Virus record (IMG/VR): IMGVR_UViG_3300042691_053970 | Span: 1 to 20,796 of that record | DNA from: a virus | Strand: one strand, 5' to 3' | DNA length: 20,796 nt | Shown: positions 9,101 through 16,132 of the stretch, piece by piece | Numbering within the stretch: the first letter of the stretch is position 1 | Layout of the letters: each line of letters opens with the position of its first letter | Made by a program: the position numbers and the translations under genes | The notes under the pieces: generated by a model | Database searches by the model: none | What the model was told of the DNA's origin: nothing | What the model saw: only the letters and a program-made list of their open reading frames with translations

Positions 9101-9512
9101 GATCGTTAACTTCAATGTAGTTGCTTTGATCGAAGTTCAAGTATCCTGTGTACTTTGGAAAAGAATCAAAAATGTATTTCTCAAAGCCTGTTAGACTGTC
9201 AAGAAATTTCTCAATCTCAAGATCATTTCCGTCAAAAGGAAATCCGTTGATTATGCTCTCAAAGGCGACATTTGTCTTTGCCTGTGCTGAATTGAAAAAA
9301 GTGTGATTCTCAAACTGTGACCAATCTATTGGTATTTGCTGGGTTGATTTTAGACCTGTGCCCAGCGGATCATAACGGAAAGAATCCTGACCTGAGATAT
9401 TAGTTCCGGTCACCTCATTGGCGGTCACATCTTTTATTACTACGCTCTCACCGCGAAGCTCTTTTAGAAGCTCAGAGCCCATTAAGTTTCCAGCGTAGAT
9501 TGAATTTTTCAT
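6156..9512 (-). CDS. Large virion protein with two LamG-like domains around a helical core (1118 aa; gp7-like position)
   Basis: Domains in order: an N-terminal linker (1-115); a first LamG-like domain (~120-350, with NSMTIEMQVFVP, VHLYIDG and FLGSIDDIKIYHR); a helical block (~395-592) containing WRRILHEIPTLTRAKGT...IRLAGI...FKEYGG; a second LamG-like domain (~600-865, with GSWSYEAIYKFD and GKVGRIRFWSKQLS); and a helical C-terminus (~1000-1118) with FFKWFDKSMGALIERFIPSN. The KGT...EYGG block and the WFD...IERFIP block recur in tail proteins of large phages, from memory. It sits two genes after the gp6-like wedge gene, where T4 has gp7/gp8, so a peripheral wedge role is plausible. That equivalence is positional inference. 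ATG at 9512 follows the upstream stop by 2 nt. Confidence 0.8.
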   Translation of the reverse strand: MKNSIYAGNLMGSELLKELRGESVVIKDVTANEVTGTNISGQDSFRYDPLGTGLKSTQQIPIDWSQFENHTFFNSAQAKTNVAFESIINGFPFDGNDLEIEKFLDSLTGFEKYIFDSFPKYTGYLNFDQSNYIEVNDRAGFTIPEISRNKSGDSVLDPGLNSMTIEMQVFVPQIATSDCIITQKLNTSNVNGFTLATVASASTTNCDVKFIISSGTNYSTAISSPIEKGRFVPVAVVFSREPDDKNVHLYIDGQLTASVSQPNLGRLNFSSDQLKIANGSNHITTDYTFVPTNQFLGSIDDIKIYHRVRTQYEISSSINNTTFPDPDLKLYFKFNEPTGSYTNNSLVLDHSGNGLHSQVTAFNQSQRVKHVDSPITNEIIEYSPVLFSDHPDIVSLNEQFLESALEFDRNNPNLITKLIPQHYLLQEQDFYSLDSIEGDVGQPIDAQGTRPGDTKIGSVQIISAILYTWAKQFDEVKMFIDHYSSLNQLGYNEIDTVSSQLLPFLAQKYGISLPNFFRDIGIKGNQQNQDSLRDSKQQLLSFSEIQNTIWRRILHEIPTLTRAKGTIGAVKSLIRLAGIEPDSNIRFKEYGGQRTSYLSGGRVPRSIVQGFLNFSGSLNKTPASFNSIGIPTNFPFVSGTFLSGSRTEPGDPIVSNTANDGLFTSGSWSYEAIYKFDPSYDHPILQSLARINVTGSSFSTSHGVLANLVAIAGNGESSLSLFVSSSLTGSNLLNLGIDGINIFDGNAWHISFGRSGSLNEASSSYFIWAASDDSNTVKSAYQTSYYFDNGSYFSKIDSSLNSSGSFICIGLQSLDTIPYYINGSTDSLAKTTMFSGKVGRIRFWSKQLSQDELLEHAQNIESVGVETPSLNYNFVNELSGSWERLRVDCWLSQPTTSSASTGGIQLFDYSQNQYHMTGSGFDSSAQVINSERMKTSVMSMKFDEAVEDNKFRIRGLSDPSLHPEIDAEVGPVFSVRKSEEPIDDLRFSMEVSPTRVLDEDIAKIFATLDELDDAVGAIELQFSPDYPKLEAIRDVYFNRLTDKINLKLLFEFFKWFDKSMGALIERFIPSNTIFLGSNYVIEPHSLERSKFSYLQSEIYVENRLKNTEVTVVEATVGI

Positions 9513-9514
9513 GA

Positions 9515-11023
9515 TTATTTCACTCTAAATTTAGATCCTGCATCACGCAGAATGTATTTGATGCCCTTGTCAACGACGAGATACTCAAGCATAAGCGTCT
9601 TTCCTATTGGAAGCCCATCAAAGATAACATCGAAGTATGCGCCAGAAGAATCCTGTGAAACACGAGTGCCATTTTGATATTCCTCAAATGGAATATACAC
9701 ATATGAATTTTCTGCATCGATGACCCTAAAGTAAAGAGCCTCAGGCGACTCGCTGTCAAGACTTCTGACCATCCTGGCGGCTGAAGGCTCAAAATTTGGA
9801 TCATAGATAAAAAGCCTAAACCTGTAATTGCTATTATTCTGAAACTCTTGCTGTGAATTGACAGCTTTCACAATGAGCTGTCTTGGCTGACCTATGCCGG
9901 AGTTTCTATTGGGTAAAGAGCATGTTAATTGGCTGCTATAAAATGTGACTGAGCCATCATTAGATTTCCATCTCTCATCAAAGATGATGCTTCCTGATGC
10001 TGCAACGGCGTCTTTAAGTGTAAGAGTACCAGTGATGACTTGAGCACTAAAAGCATTGATTGCAAACGATGACGAATACACCCCGGCTAGGAATGAATTT
10101 CCAATCTTTGCCTGTGAGACTGACTGTGTGATGGCAAAGCTTCCGGTCGAAAGAACTATTTTCATGCAATCGTTTCCGACCACGGGACTTGAGGCTGAGA
10201 CTATGTTGACATTAGACGATGCAATGTCATTAGTCAGGAATAGTGATCCAGTCGTATCAAAATAAAATGAATTATGGGAGTCAATAATAGAATCTTTAAA
10301 ATGCGACTCAAGCCTTGGACGAAGCGCATGATTGATAACATGTCTTGATGCAAATCTCTTGACAAATCGAGTAATGTCATCGGTCTCTTGACTGCCGCTG
10401 AATGAAATGATAAATCCATTGTTTTGAAGTATTCCACCCAGCGTTGCAGAAACAATGTCTGTCACCTCAACGAAAAGATCCTCATTTCCATCAGAAAATT
10501 GCTGCTTTGACTCAAGTGACCTGATTCCTAATCCATCTTGCAGGTTTCCTGAAGTATAAAAATCAATCGCTGAGTCACCCACTCCGCCTGTAGCATATGC
10601 TCCAGAAATATTCCAGCCCGTTCCTGCTGATGAGCTTAAAAAGTTACATGTGTCAATGTCAGAGAAAGCTGACACATCGCGACCGTCACCTTCATCAAAA
10701 GGAACAGCAAGTGGAAACACAGAAACTGTGAAATCGCGTGGAGATGGAAGTCCACTTTCAATCGACTGAAGTCTAATATAAGACCTAAAAGTTGGATCAT
10801 TAATATTAAGAGTTCCAATTGATGAAAGTCTTGATATATCAAATTTTACTAGAATTCTTGAGATCTCGATATTATTTGCGGTTGTTCCCGAGACTGTCTC
10901 ATCGTAAAGTTTGAAGAGATCAAGAGTTCCTGCACGACCGACATTGGCATCTGTAGCCCTAACGCCATCTATGATTTTATTGGTTATGTAAGTGTCGGCG
11001 GATGCCGTTGCGATGATGTACAT
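9515..11023 (-). CDS. Baseplate/tail protein with DNRLRE-like N-terminus (502 aa)
   Basis: The N-terminus (IATASADTYITNK, residues 4-16) and the following ISRILVKFDISRL segment (~54-66) resemble the DNRLRE-type beta-sandwich found in secreted carbohydrate-associated proteins and some phage virion proteins. The rest is beta-rich, with a C-terminal segment IGKTLMLEYLVVDKGIKY (near 475-492). No enzymatic motif is evident, so a structural rather than hydrolytic role is inferred. Its ATG at 11023 overlaps the last base of the gp6-like stop codon (TAATG), indicating translational coupling. It occupies the slot after gp6, where T4 places wedge proteins gp7 and gp8, but I see no sequence match to either. 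Confidence 0.75.
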   Translation of the reverse strand: MYIIATASADTYITNKIIDGVRATDANVGRAGTLDLFKLYDETVSGTTANNIEISRILVKFDISRLSSIGTLNINDPTFRSYIRLQSIESGLPSPRDFTVSVFPLAVPFDEGDGRDVSAFSDIDTCNFLSSSAGTGWNISGAYATGGVGDSAIDFYTSGNLQDGLGIRSLESKQQFSDGNEDLFVEVTDIVSATLGGILQNNGFIISFSGSQETDDITRFVKRFASRHVINHALRPRLESHFKDSIIDSHNSFYFDTTGSLFLTNDIASSNVNIVSASSPVVGNDCMKIVLSTGSFAITQSVSQAKIGNSFLAGVYSSSFAINAFSAQVITGTLTLKDAVAASGSIIFDERWKSNDGSVTFYSSQLTCSLPNRNSGIGQPRQLIVKAVNSQQEFQNNSNYRFRLFIYDPNFEPSAARMVRSLDSESPEALYFRVIDAENSYVYIPFEEYQNGTRVSQDSSGAYFDVIFDGLPIGKTLMLEYLVVDKGIKYILRDAGSKFRVK

Positions 11024-12864
11024 TAGAGTGCCGTCCCCACTACGTCGAAATCAGGATACCTCAACTCAAAGATGCCGCCCGGAGGTGGTGTGATAATCCC
11101 TCTAAACGTATTTCGACTGATATTAAATGTGTCTGTAGAATACTGTCTTCCCTGATAATTTGGTTCAATATTCTCAATCTTAAGTCCTGAATCGACAAGT
11201 GAAAGCACTCCAGGAGTGTTTATGATGATATTCTGAATGTCAGATATCATGATCGGCTGATCAATCTGAAAGTTTTTTACGCTCATCTCGCGGCTGATGT
11301 TAGCAATGACAGCCTGCACTGTTGCTGGCTTGCTCGCATTTGGATTCACATAAACTGCAAATCGAATCCTGAAGTTAATGACTCTTGAGTCGAGTATATC
11401 GAATGCGTCCCCAATCAGTCTGAAGCTATTCAGATATGACCTAAGATTAATTTTCAAAGTGTCAGGTGACGTCGTTAAAAATCCATTTGAGTCTTTTGAC
11501 GTGATAAAAAGCTGTGCTGCAAGAGGATTATTTGGATTAGGTCTAACACCTGCCCTAAAGACTCGACCGAATTGAGTTGGAAGAGTATAAATTCTGGAGA
11601 TAAGATCTTCTTTTGTCACAATTCTTGACTGCAGGCTGCGGGCTGCTGGAATTTGAGAACGAAGGTCCTCGATAGTTGGAGCTGAATCGCCGCCAGTAGC
11701 TGGATTCTCGTTTGAGATGTCAAATGATCTTCTAACATTAGCAGCGTCTACAGCGCTGACATCATTTGGAAATCTAATTTTCAACTGCTGGTAGGCGGCG
11801 ATTGATTTTGCTGACACGTTGTGACTGAGACCGCCGCCGTACCTGTAAGTGACACTTATGATTGTGTTTCTGGGTGTAATACCTAGAGTTTTGGTCTGAA
11901 GCAATGCAGATGGGTCTATTGAAAATGTGCTGAATGTGCTTGTTCCGTAAAGTGGAAGAGCCAGCGTCTCAGGGTCTGGAATGGCATCGTCATCGGTCGT
12001 AAGAGCATTTCCGCCGCCGAATTGAATCGATGTGGCCCTTGACGTGACATCACTAATGGTCACATATCTTCTTGGAGCGGGCTTGATTGTGAGAATGCTC
12101 TTTACCTCAGATGCATCGGGACCGAAATTTTGCGCTTGTGCAAACACAGTGTCCTGACTCAGGGCCTCAACCTCATAGTAGTCATTTCCATCACCGTCGA
12201 ACACCCGTAAGATTTGACTGACATTTGGATTTGAGAGCGTCAGTTTAAAGAATGGCTGCGGGTTGTCAGAAATTGTGAAAGTTTCAGTGATCTCATTTCC
12301 TGATACGCAGACTGTGTCGAGACGAAGAATAAATGTTAAAATCGTCGAGCCGCTGACAGTTCCTATTGTCTTTTGTGCGATCAGATTACCACTAAGATCG
12401 CGTTTGGAAAAATCAACCTCTTCTGTAAGGTTAAACGTTATTCCAGCTGTTGAAGCCAGGACAGTTCCGAGCTCAATGACAGGAAGTGCTGACTCTCTTG
12501 GAACATACTCACCGTTGACTAGATCTGCCGGAACTTCGATATAAATGGAAACTGTGGCAGAAGCTGCTGCGGCTCCTCGTGGTTTTATTCCTGCCTCTAG
12601 AATCATTCGATTGAGGTTCTTGGTCTCGACTGCAGTCGACCATGACATCTCTTTGAACTGGTGATCCATGTAGAAAGACATATTGTCAGAAACCGATGCT
12701 GCCATATCAAGGAGTAAGCCTCCAAGCCCAGCCTCAGAAAAGTCCTGAATCTTGTCACCAAAGTAAGTCTGGGCATAGCGAAGAAGATCTCCCCTAAAAG
12801 AGTCGAAGTCTTTGGCGAGATATGTCCTGTTTCTTGCATTCTTAAGCTGTTGATCGCTAGCCAT
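11023..12864 (-). CDS. Baseplate wedge protein, gp6 / baseplate-J-like (613 aa)
   Basis: The N-terminus (YLAKDFDSFRGDLLRYAQTY, residues ~15-34), followed by SEAGLGGLLLDMAASVSDNMSFYMD (~43-67), is characteristic of gp6/BaseplateJ wedge proteins. The C-terminal part (QAVIANISREMSVKNFQIDQ, then MISDIQNIIINTPGV) matches the helical and strand region seen at BaseplateJ C-termini. Length agrees with T4 gp6 (660 aa). These proteins dimerise into the iris-like ring that joins baseplate wedges and responds during sheath contraction. ATG at 12864 follows the gp25-like stop by 3 nt. It is flanked by the gp25-like gene, its usual partner in the wedge core. Confidence 0.9.
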   Translation of the reverse strand: MASDQQLKNARNRTYLAKDFDSFRGDLLRYAQTYFGDKIQDFSEAGLGGLLLDMAASVSDNMSFYMDHQFKEMSWSTAVETKNLNRMILEAGIKPRGAAAASATVSIYIEVPADLVNGEYVPRESALPVIELGTVLASTAGITFNLTEEVDFSKRDLSGNLIAQKTIGTVSGSTILTFILRLDTVCVSGNEITETFTISDNPQPFFKLTLSNPNVSQILRVFDGDGNDYYEVEALSQDTVFAQAQNFGPDASEVKSILTIKPAPRRYVTISDVTSRATSIQFGGGNALTTDDDAIPDPETLALPLYGTSTFSTFSIDPSALLQTKTLGITPRNTIISVTYRYGGGLSHNVSAKSIAAYQQLKIRFPNDVSAVDAANVRRSFDISNENPATGGDSAPTIEDLRSQIPAARSLQSRIVTKEDLISRIYTLPTQFGRVFRAGVRPNPNNPLAAQLFITSKDSNGFLTTSPDTLKINLRSYLNSFRLIGDAFDILDSRVINFRIRFAVYVNPNASKPATVQAVIANISREMSVKNFQIDQPIMISDIQNIIINTPGVLSLVDSGLKIENIEPNYQGRQYSTDTFNISRNTFRGIITPPPGGIFELRYPDFDVVGTAL

Positions 12865-12867
12865 TTT

Positions 12868-13353
12868 TTATCCGATAAAGTTTAGTGTTACGCTGATGAC
12901 ATCAGATGTGATGTTTGCCCGTGCAACCGAGTAGGTCACTAGGATTTTAATCCTAGCTTGACCTGCGTTCTCAGTTGGAATTGGAGCCGAAGAAAAATTC
13001 TCAAGTGAGACAAACGGCATGTACTTTGAAACTGCCGTCTGAATCCGTCTCATTGCTTCCATATCACCGTCCTCAGAAGCAAGCTCGGACAGGATCGGAA
13101 TCAGGTTGGCACCAAAATCATAGAAATTAAGACGCTCACCGTGGTTTGTCATGATCAAGTTTCGAAGATTGTCTCGAACCTGATCTGCCAAATTTCGATG
13201 CATCTTAAGAAGTCCATCGCCAGTATCACCAAGCTCGATTGGTGTCTTTATTCCAATCGGTGGTGGAGCAGAGGCAATTTGACTGGCCTGCTGTCGCTTT
13301 TGCGCCAGGTCTTCACCCACACTCTTAAAGCTATAAGACCTAGCCTCTGCCAT
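12868..13353 (-). CDS. Baseplate wedge subunit, gp25-like (161 aa)
   Basis: Residues 32-42 (PIGIKTPIELG), 62-74 (NLRNLIMTNHGER) and 78-81 (YDFG) are the gp25-like signature. The family is often labelled 'lysozyme' in databases, but in T4 gp25 is a structural wedge subunit that helps nucleate the sheath, and no catalytic claim is made here. The ATG at 13353 is preferred to an in-frame TTG 12 nt upstream because a GAGGA ribosome-binding site lies 5 nt before the ATG and overlaps that TTG. It precedes the gp6-like gene by 3 nt, a pairing conserved in many contractile systems. Confidence 0.92.
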   Translation of the reverse strand: MAEARSYSFKSVGEDLAQKRQQASQIASAPPPIGIKTPIELGDTGDGLLKMHRNLADQVRDNLRNLIMTNHGERLNFYDFGANLIPILSELASEDGDMEAMRRIQTAVSKYMPFVSLENFSSAPIPTENAGQARIKILVTYSVARANITSDVISVTLNFIG

Positions 13354-13358
13354 CTTAG

Positions 13359-13363
13359 TCCTC
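13359..13363 (-). promoter_or_regulatory. Ribosome-binding site fixing the gp25-like start
   Basis: GAGGA lies 5 nt before ATG 13353 and overlaps the alternative upstream TTG codon (13363-13365), so the shorter 161-aa product is favoured. Confidence 0.65.
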
Positions 13364-13406
13364 AATCATAAATAAGCCAGAACTAAAAATTGAAAGGCTA
13401 GTTTTG

Positions 13407-13703
13407 TCAAGAAGTTCCAGTTCCAGTTCCTGTTGTTGCGCCTACTCCTCCAGGAGCTGAAACTGAAATTCCTGGACTTACCGTAACAGTGACTGTCATA
13501 GACTTGATATAATCATCAATGGCTTTAGATATTTTTTGAGAGAGAGCTGTGGCAACAGTATCTAACTTTGAATTAAATGCCTGAAGCTGATCACTGTCGG
13601 TTGGTTTATTTTCAACTACTTCTAAAAAAGCAATCTTAATCTGCTCCTGAAGAGATGGACTTCCTGGTAATGGGGTGGTAGTTCCTAAAGTTTCAATAGC
13701 CAT
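13407..13703 (-). CDS. Small unidentified baseplate-cluster protein with Gly/Thr-rich tail (98 aa)
   Basis: Family not recognised. Residues ~18-68 are predicted helical (EQIKIAFLEVVENK, then LDTVATALSQKISKAIDDYIKS). They are followed by a strand TVTVTVSP (70-77) and a low-complexity end, GGVGATTGTGTGTS. Similar 'helix, TVTV strand, Gly/Thr tail' proteins occur beside spike genes in large myophages, as far as I recall, without a firm function. The ATG at 13703 follows the spike-gene stop by 1 nt, with a GGAG site 7 nt upstream inside that gene. It sits between spike and gp25-like genes, suggesting a small baseplate component or assembly factor. It occupies a slot comparable to T4 gp53, but no sequence similarity is claimed. 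Confidence 0.7.
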   Translation of the reverse strand: MAIETLGTTTPLPGSPSLQEQIKIAFLEVVENKPTDSDQLQAFNSKLDTVATALSQKISKAIDDYIKSMTVTVTVSPGISVSAPGGVGATTGTGTGTS

Positions 13704-13704
13704 C

Positions 13705-15045
13705 CTATTCTCCGAAAATTGTAGTTGATTTTATATTTTGAATATGTGTTTTTGCAGTTTCAAAACTATTAGACAAATTACTTGCCGCAGTTAGAATTTC
13801 AGGACTTGGAAGTCCGTAACCTGGTGTCGTGTGAGATTGTAATGCAGTGCAAAAGCCTTGAACGGCACCAATTAACTCTGCCAATAATGCCTCTAGCTCT
13901 GTGTATCGAATATACGGCTGGTTTGCAATACCTTTGCCGCCTGTAGCGTTGAATCCACTTAAAGCTATGTAGCTTCCTGCAATCTGTACTATTCCATTCT
14001 CGTGCATTATCATTGCCGCGCCGCTTTCTGATGATGACTGCTCTTTTACGATTCTGACCGTTCCTGTTGACCTTGCGATCATTCTCTGCTGATCTGCTTT
14101 TGAAACGATGAAAGATCCAGCCCTATTGTCGCCAGATATACTGAAGAATGCATCGTTAGGAAGCGCAACATTTAAAAGTAAGTCAGGATTAACAAACTCA
14201 TCAGACCTTGAGTTTGACACCATATAGACACGAGCAGAGTCAGTGGCAAAATTGACAGCACCTTCTGACTCTTTTTGAGTTCTCTCACGCCTGTCGGCGA
14301 TTGTGAGAGACATTTCTTCGTCGACTAAAGTGTCAGGACGAGTGGATGGAAGACTTCCACGACCGACGACAATGTCAATTGCTCCTGATCCAGCAGGAAC
14401 TTGCAGATTGTTGACATTTTTTATGATGTTGTCATCTGAAAGCGTTGATTGGCCCCTGGCTTCTCCGAGCATAATAAGCGAGTTGTGTGATCCCTGTATG
14501 ACTAGGTCACCTGGGCGCTTTACGTAATTTGGGACAACCTCGAACCTGTGAGTCAAAGAGGCATAATTTTTTGCTTTAACAAGCTCATCAGGATCAGAAG
14601 TGACTGAAACACTGCTAAATGTCTGCGTGGGCTGGTCTCTAGTCGCTGCCGATGTCAGGCCAGACGCGTCACTGTACCTTGCGCGCTGAAAGAACGTGTA
14701 ATTTAAGTCTTCAACATGAGCAGGTTCATGAATCCTTGAGATCCAATATCCGACCTGACTGATGCTGGTTGGATCCTCAAATACGATCCAAACCTGCTCA
14801 CCTGGCTTAAGCGGCATAGACAAGTGAGATGAGAAGAATGGATAGCAGACTATCTCTGAATCACTGTCTTTTGACAATGCATTTGAGATGATCTTGACAA
14901 TAGCGGTATTGTTTGGAAGCTGCTTAAATCCAGCAACGTTAATATTGACCAGACTCTTATAGTATTCTAGTGGCTTTTTTGTGATGGATCCTTTCTGAGA
15001 AGTAATGACATCAACCACAAGACCTCTAAAAAATACCGCTGACAT
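13705..15045 (-). CDS. Baseplate hub/central spike protein, gp5/VgrG-like without lysozyme domain (446 aa)
   Basis: Residues ~1-105 look like a spike OB-fold: an N-terminal VNINVAGF strand, then PFFSSHLSMPLKPGEQVWIV and GYWISRIHEP. The middle has repeated strand-turn patterns (PGDLVIQGSHNSLIMLGEA, and AAMIMHENGIVQIAGSYIAL near 345-364) expected of a beta-helical needle. Near residue ~405 is SHTTPGYGLPSPEI, resembling the His/Gly/Pro-rich ends of phage spike proteins. No glycosidase domain like that of T4 gp5 is visible, so it would puncture mechanically while cell-wall hydrolysis is done elsewhere. ATG at 15045 lies 2 nt after the upstream stop with an AAGGGA site. Its place directly before the gp25/gp6-like pair supports a hub assignment. 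T4 gp5 equivalence is inferred. Confidence 0.8.
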   Translation of the reverse strand: MSAVFFRGLVVDVITSQKGSITKKPLEYYKSLVNINVAGFKQLPNNTAIVKIISNALSKDSDSEIVCYPFFSSHLSMPLKPGEQVWIVFEDPTSISQVGYWISRIHEPAHVEDLNYTFFQRARYSDASGLTSAATRDQPTQTFSSVSVTSDPDELVKAKNYASLTHRFEVVPNYVKRPGDLVIQGSHNSLIMLGEARGQSTLSDDNIIKNVNNLQVPAGSGAIDIVVGRGSLPSTRPDTLVDEEMSLTIADRRERTQKESEGAVNFATDSARVYMVSNSRSDEFVNPDLLLNVALPNDAFFSISGDNRAGSFIVSKADQQRMIARSTGTVRIVKEQSSSESGAAMIMHENGIVQIAGSYIALSGFNATGGKGIANQPYIRYTELEALLAELIGAVQGFCTALQSHTTPGYGLPSPEILTAASNLSNSFETAKTHIQNIKSTTIFGE

Positions 15046-15047
15046 GC

Positions 15048-15410
15048 CTATCCCTTAATCTTGTTGAATATATCATCCTCAGTAATTTGCGGAGCTGCTG
15101 ACTCAGATTCAGCAATAAGCTTTGCCAGATTTAAAAGCTGTTCATTACTCTTTGACATTCTCTCAAGATATTTTGTCAGAGTCACACCTAATGTCGCGTG
15201 ATCTGATGCGGAGGTTCCCATCTGAGAGTAGAGATTTGTGAAAAGCATATAAGCATTAGTACGATCGACGATAGCATGTTCATATATTTGCTTCCAAAGC
15301 ATCTTCTTTTTGTCTGATGTATTCTCGATTGAGTCAAGAACATCGGCAAACTCATTTACTTTTTTCTCACTCTCTTGGAGCTTATCAAGCATCTTCTCAA
15401 GGGTTCCCAT
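15048..15410 (-). CDS. Unidentified 120-aa helical protein between sigma factor and spike genes
   Basis: Not recognised with confidence. The sequence is almost entirely alpha-helical: a charged N-terminal helix (EKMLDKLQESEKKVNEFADV, ~5-24) suited to coiled coil, then KKKMLWKQIYEHAIVDRTNA, and LTKYLERMSKSNEQLLNLAKLI (~78-99). It ends in a short acidic/hydrophobic tail (TEDDIFNKIKG). The ATG at 15410 shares one base with the TGA of the sigma gene (TGATG), so the two are probably translated together. Possibilities are a late-transcription co-activator analogous to T4 gp33, a small terminase-like protein, or a hub-assembly factor. None is supported by a diagnostic motif. Confidence 0.7.
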   Translation of the reverse strand: MGTLEKMLDKLQESEKKVNEFADVLDSIENTSDKKKMLWKQIYEHAIVDRTNAYMLFTNLYSQMGTSASDHATLGVTLTKYLERMSKSNEQLLNLAKLIAESESAAPQITEDDIFNKIKG

Positions 15411-16132
15411 CAGGCAAACTCTCCGCTCTTAACAAGATTCCTGTAGTGTCGTCGTATTACAGTCATTGCAGCTCCGAGCTGCTTTTGATTTAAGTTAGAG
15501 ATGTTCCTGACATAGACAAAAATCGCACGCTTGTTCAGGAAGTCAAGATCATCAACCTGCATAAAAACTGTTGAAATTGCATCAAGGCATGCAATCTCAT
15601 AATCATGGGACAGGCTTGCACGTATCTTTTTAAGGACTCCAAGGATTACTTCACGTCGATTGCTCTCAATCATCATGTCCTCAGGACTCTCACAGATCTG
15701 AGTGGCATGGAACTGCTGGGCATCAGCAGTCTTAGGCTCACGAAGCTCTTCAAGTGACACAAATCTATTTGACTTCTTCTGTCTATTCTTCGAATAAATT
15801 ACAAGCCAATTCCTAGCAACAACATTGAAATAAGAAAAAGCTTTTGAACCACGCTTAGGATCAAATTTATGCATTGATTCATATAGAAATGTAACACAAT
15901 CACTCTTCAAGTGCTCAATGGGCTCACCAGGCCCAGCAAAACCATAAATAAAAATAAGACTCTCAACAAGCTTATCAAATGCTGGCATAATCCTTGAAAC
16001 ATAGATTGAATGTCGCATTTCATTATCAGACTCATTCTGAAATGCTTCAATTGACTTTTGTGTCTCAGCATCGAAGTACAGGCCATTGGACCCGCTACTT
16101 CTCTTAATTACCCTCTTCGTTCCCTTCAGCAT
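15410..16132 (-). CDS. Probable phage RNA polymerase sigma factor, late-type (T4 gp55-like, 240 aa)
   Basis: Residues ~74-115 carry a sigma region-2-like block: LKSDCVTFLYESMHKFDPKRGSKAFSYFNVVARNW, comparable to the FNPEKS...FAYF segment of T4-type late sigma factors. The basic stretch KNRQKKSNRF (116-124) follows. The C-terminus (~211-234, SNLNQKQLGAAMTVIRRHYRNL) looks like a helix-turn-helix, as in sigma region 4. T4 gp55 is shorter (185 aa). It would recruit host RNA polymerase to late phage promoters. The start at 16132 overlaps the preceding membrane-protein gene by 29 nt in another frame, with a weak GAAGG site. No TATAAATA late promoter in the coding direction was found in this window, so its target sequence is unknown. 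Confidence 0.75.
   Translation of the reverse strand: MLKGTKRVIKRSSGSNGLYFDAETQKSIEAFQNESDNEMRHSIYVSRIMPAFDKLVESLIFIYGFAGPGEPIEHLKSDCVTFLYESMHKFDPKRGSKAFSYFNVVARNWLVIYSKNRQKKSNRFVSLEELREPKTADAQQFHATQICESPEDMMIESNRREVILGVLKKIRASLSHDYEIACLDAISTVFMQVDDLDFLNKRAIFVYVRNISNLNQKQLGAAMTVIRRHYRNLVKSGEFA

Noticed and set aside
13354-13365. Longer gp25-like product starting at TTG 13365
   Set aside because: The TTG overlaps the GAGGA ribosome-binding site that serves ATG 13353, and the added four residues match nothing in the family.
13367-13376. CATAAATA-type T4 late promoter match
   Set aside because: It matches 7 of 8 positions but reads on the plus strand, away from all genes, so it is probably chance in AT-rich DNA.
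13354-13406. Promoter or terminator between the 98-aa gene and the gp25-like gene (TTGACA, and an AACTA/TAGTT inverted repeat)
   Set aside because: TTGACA overlaps the stop codon and has no good -10 partner; the 5-bp stem with a 13-nt AT-rich loop is too weak for a terminator.
12868-15045. Cell-wall hydrolase activity in the gp25-like or spike protein
   Set aside because: The 'lysozyme' label on gp25-like proteins is historical, and the spike protein shows no glycosidase or peptidase insert between its OB-fold and beta-helical regions.
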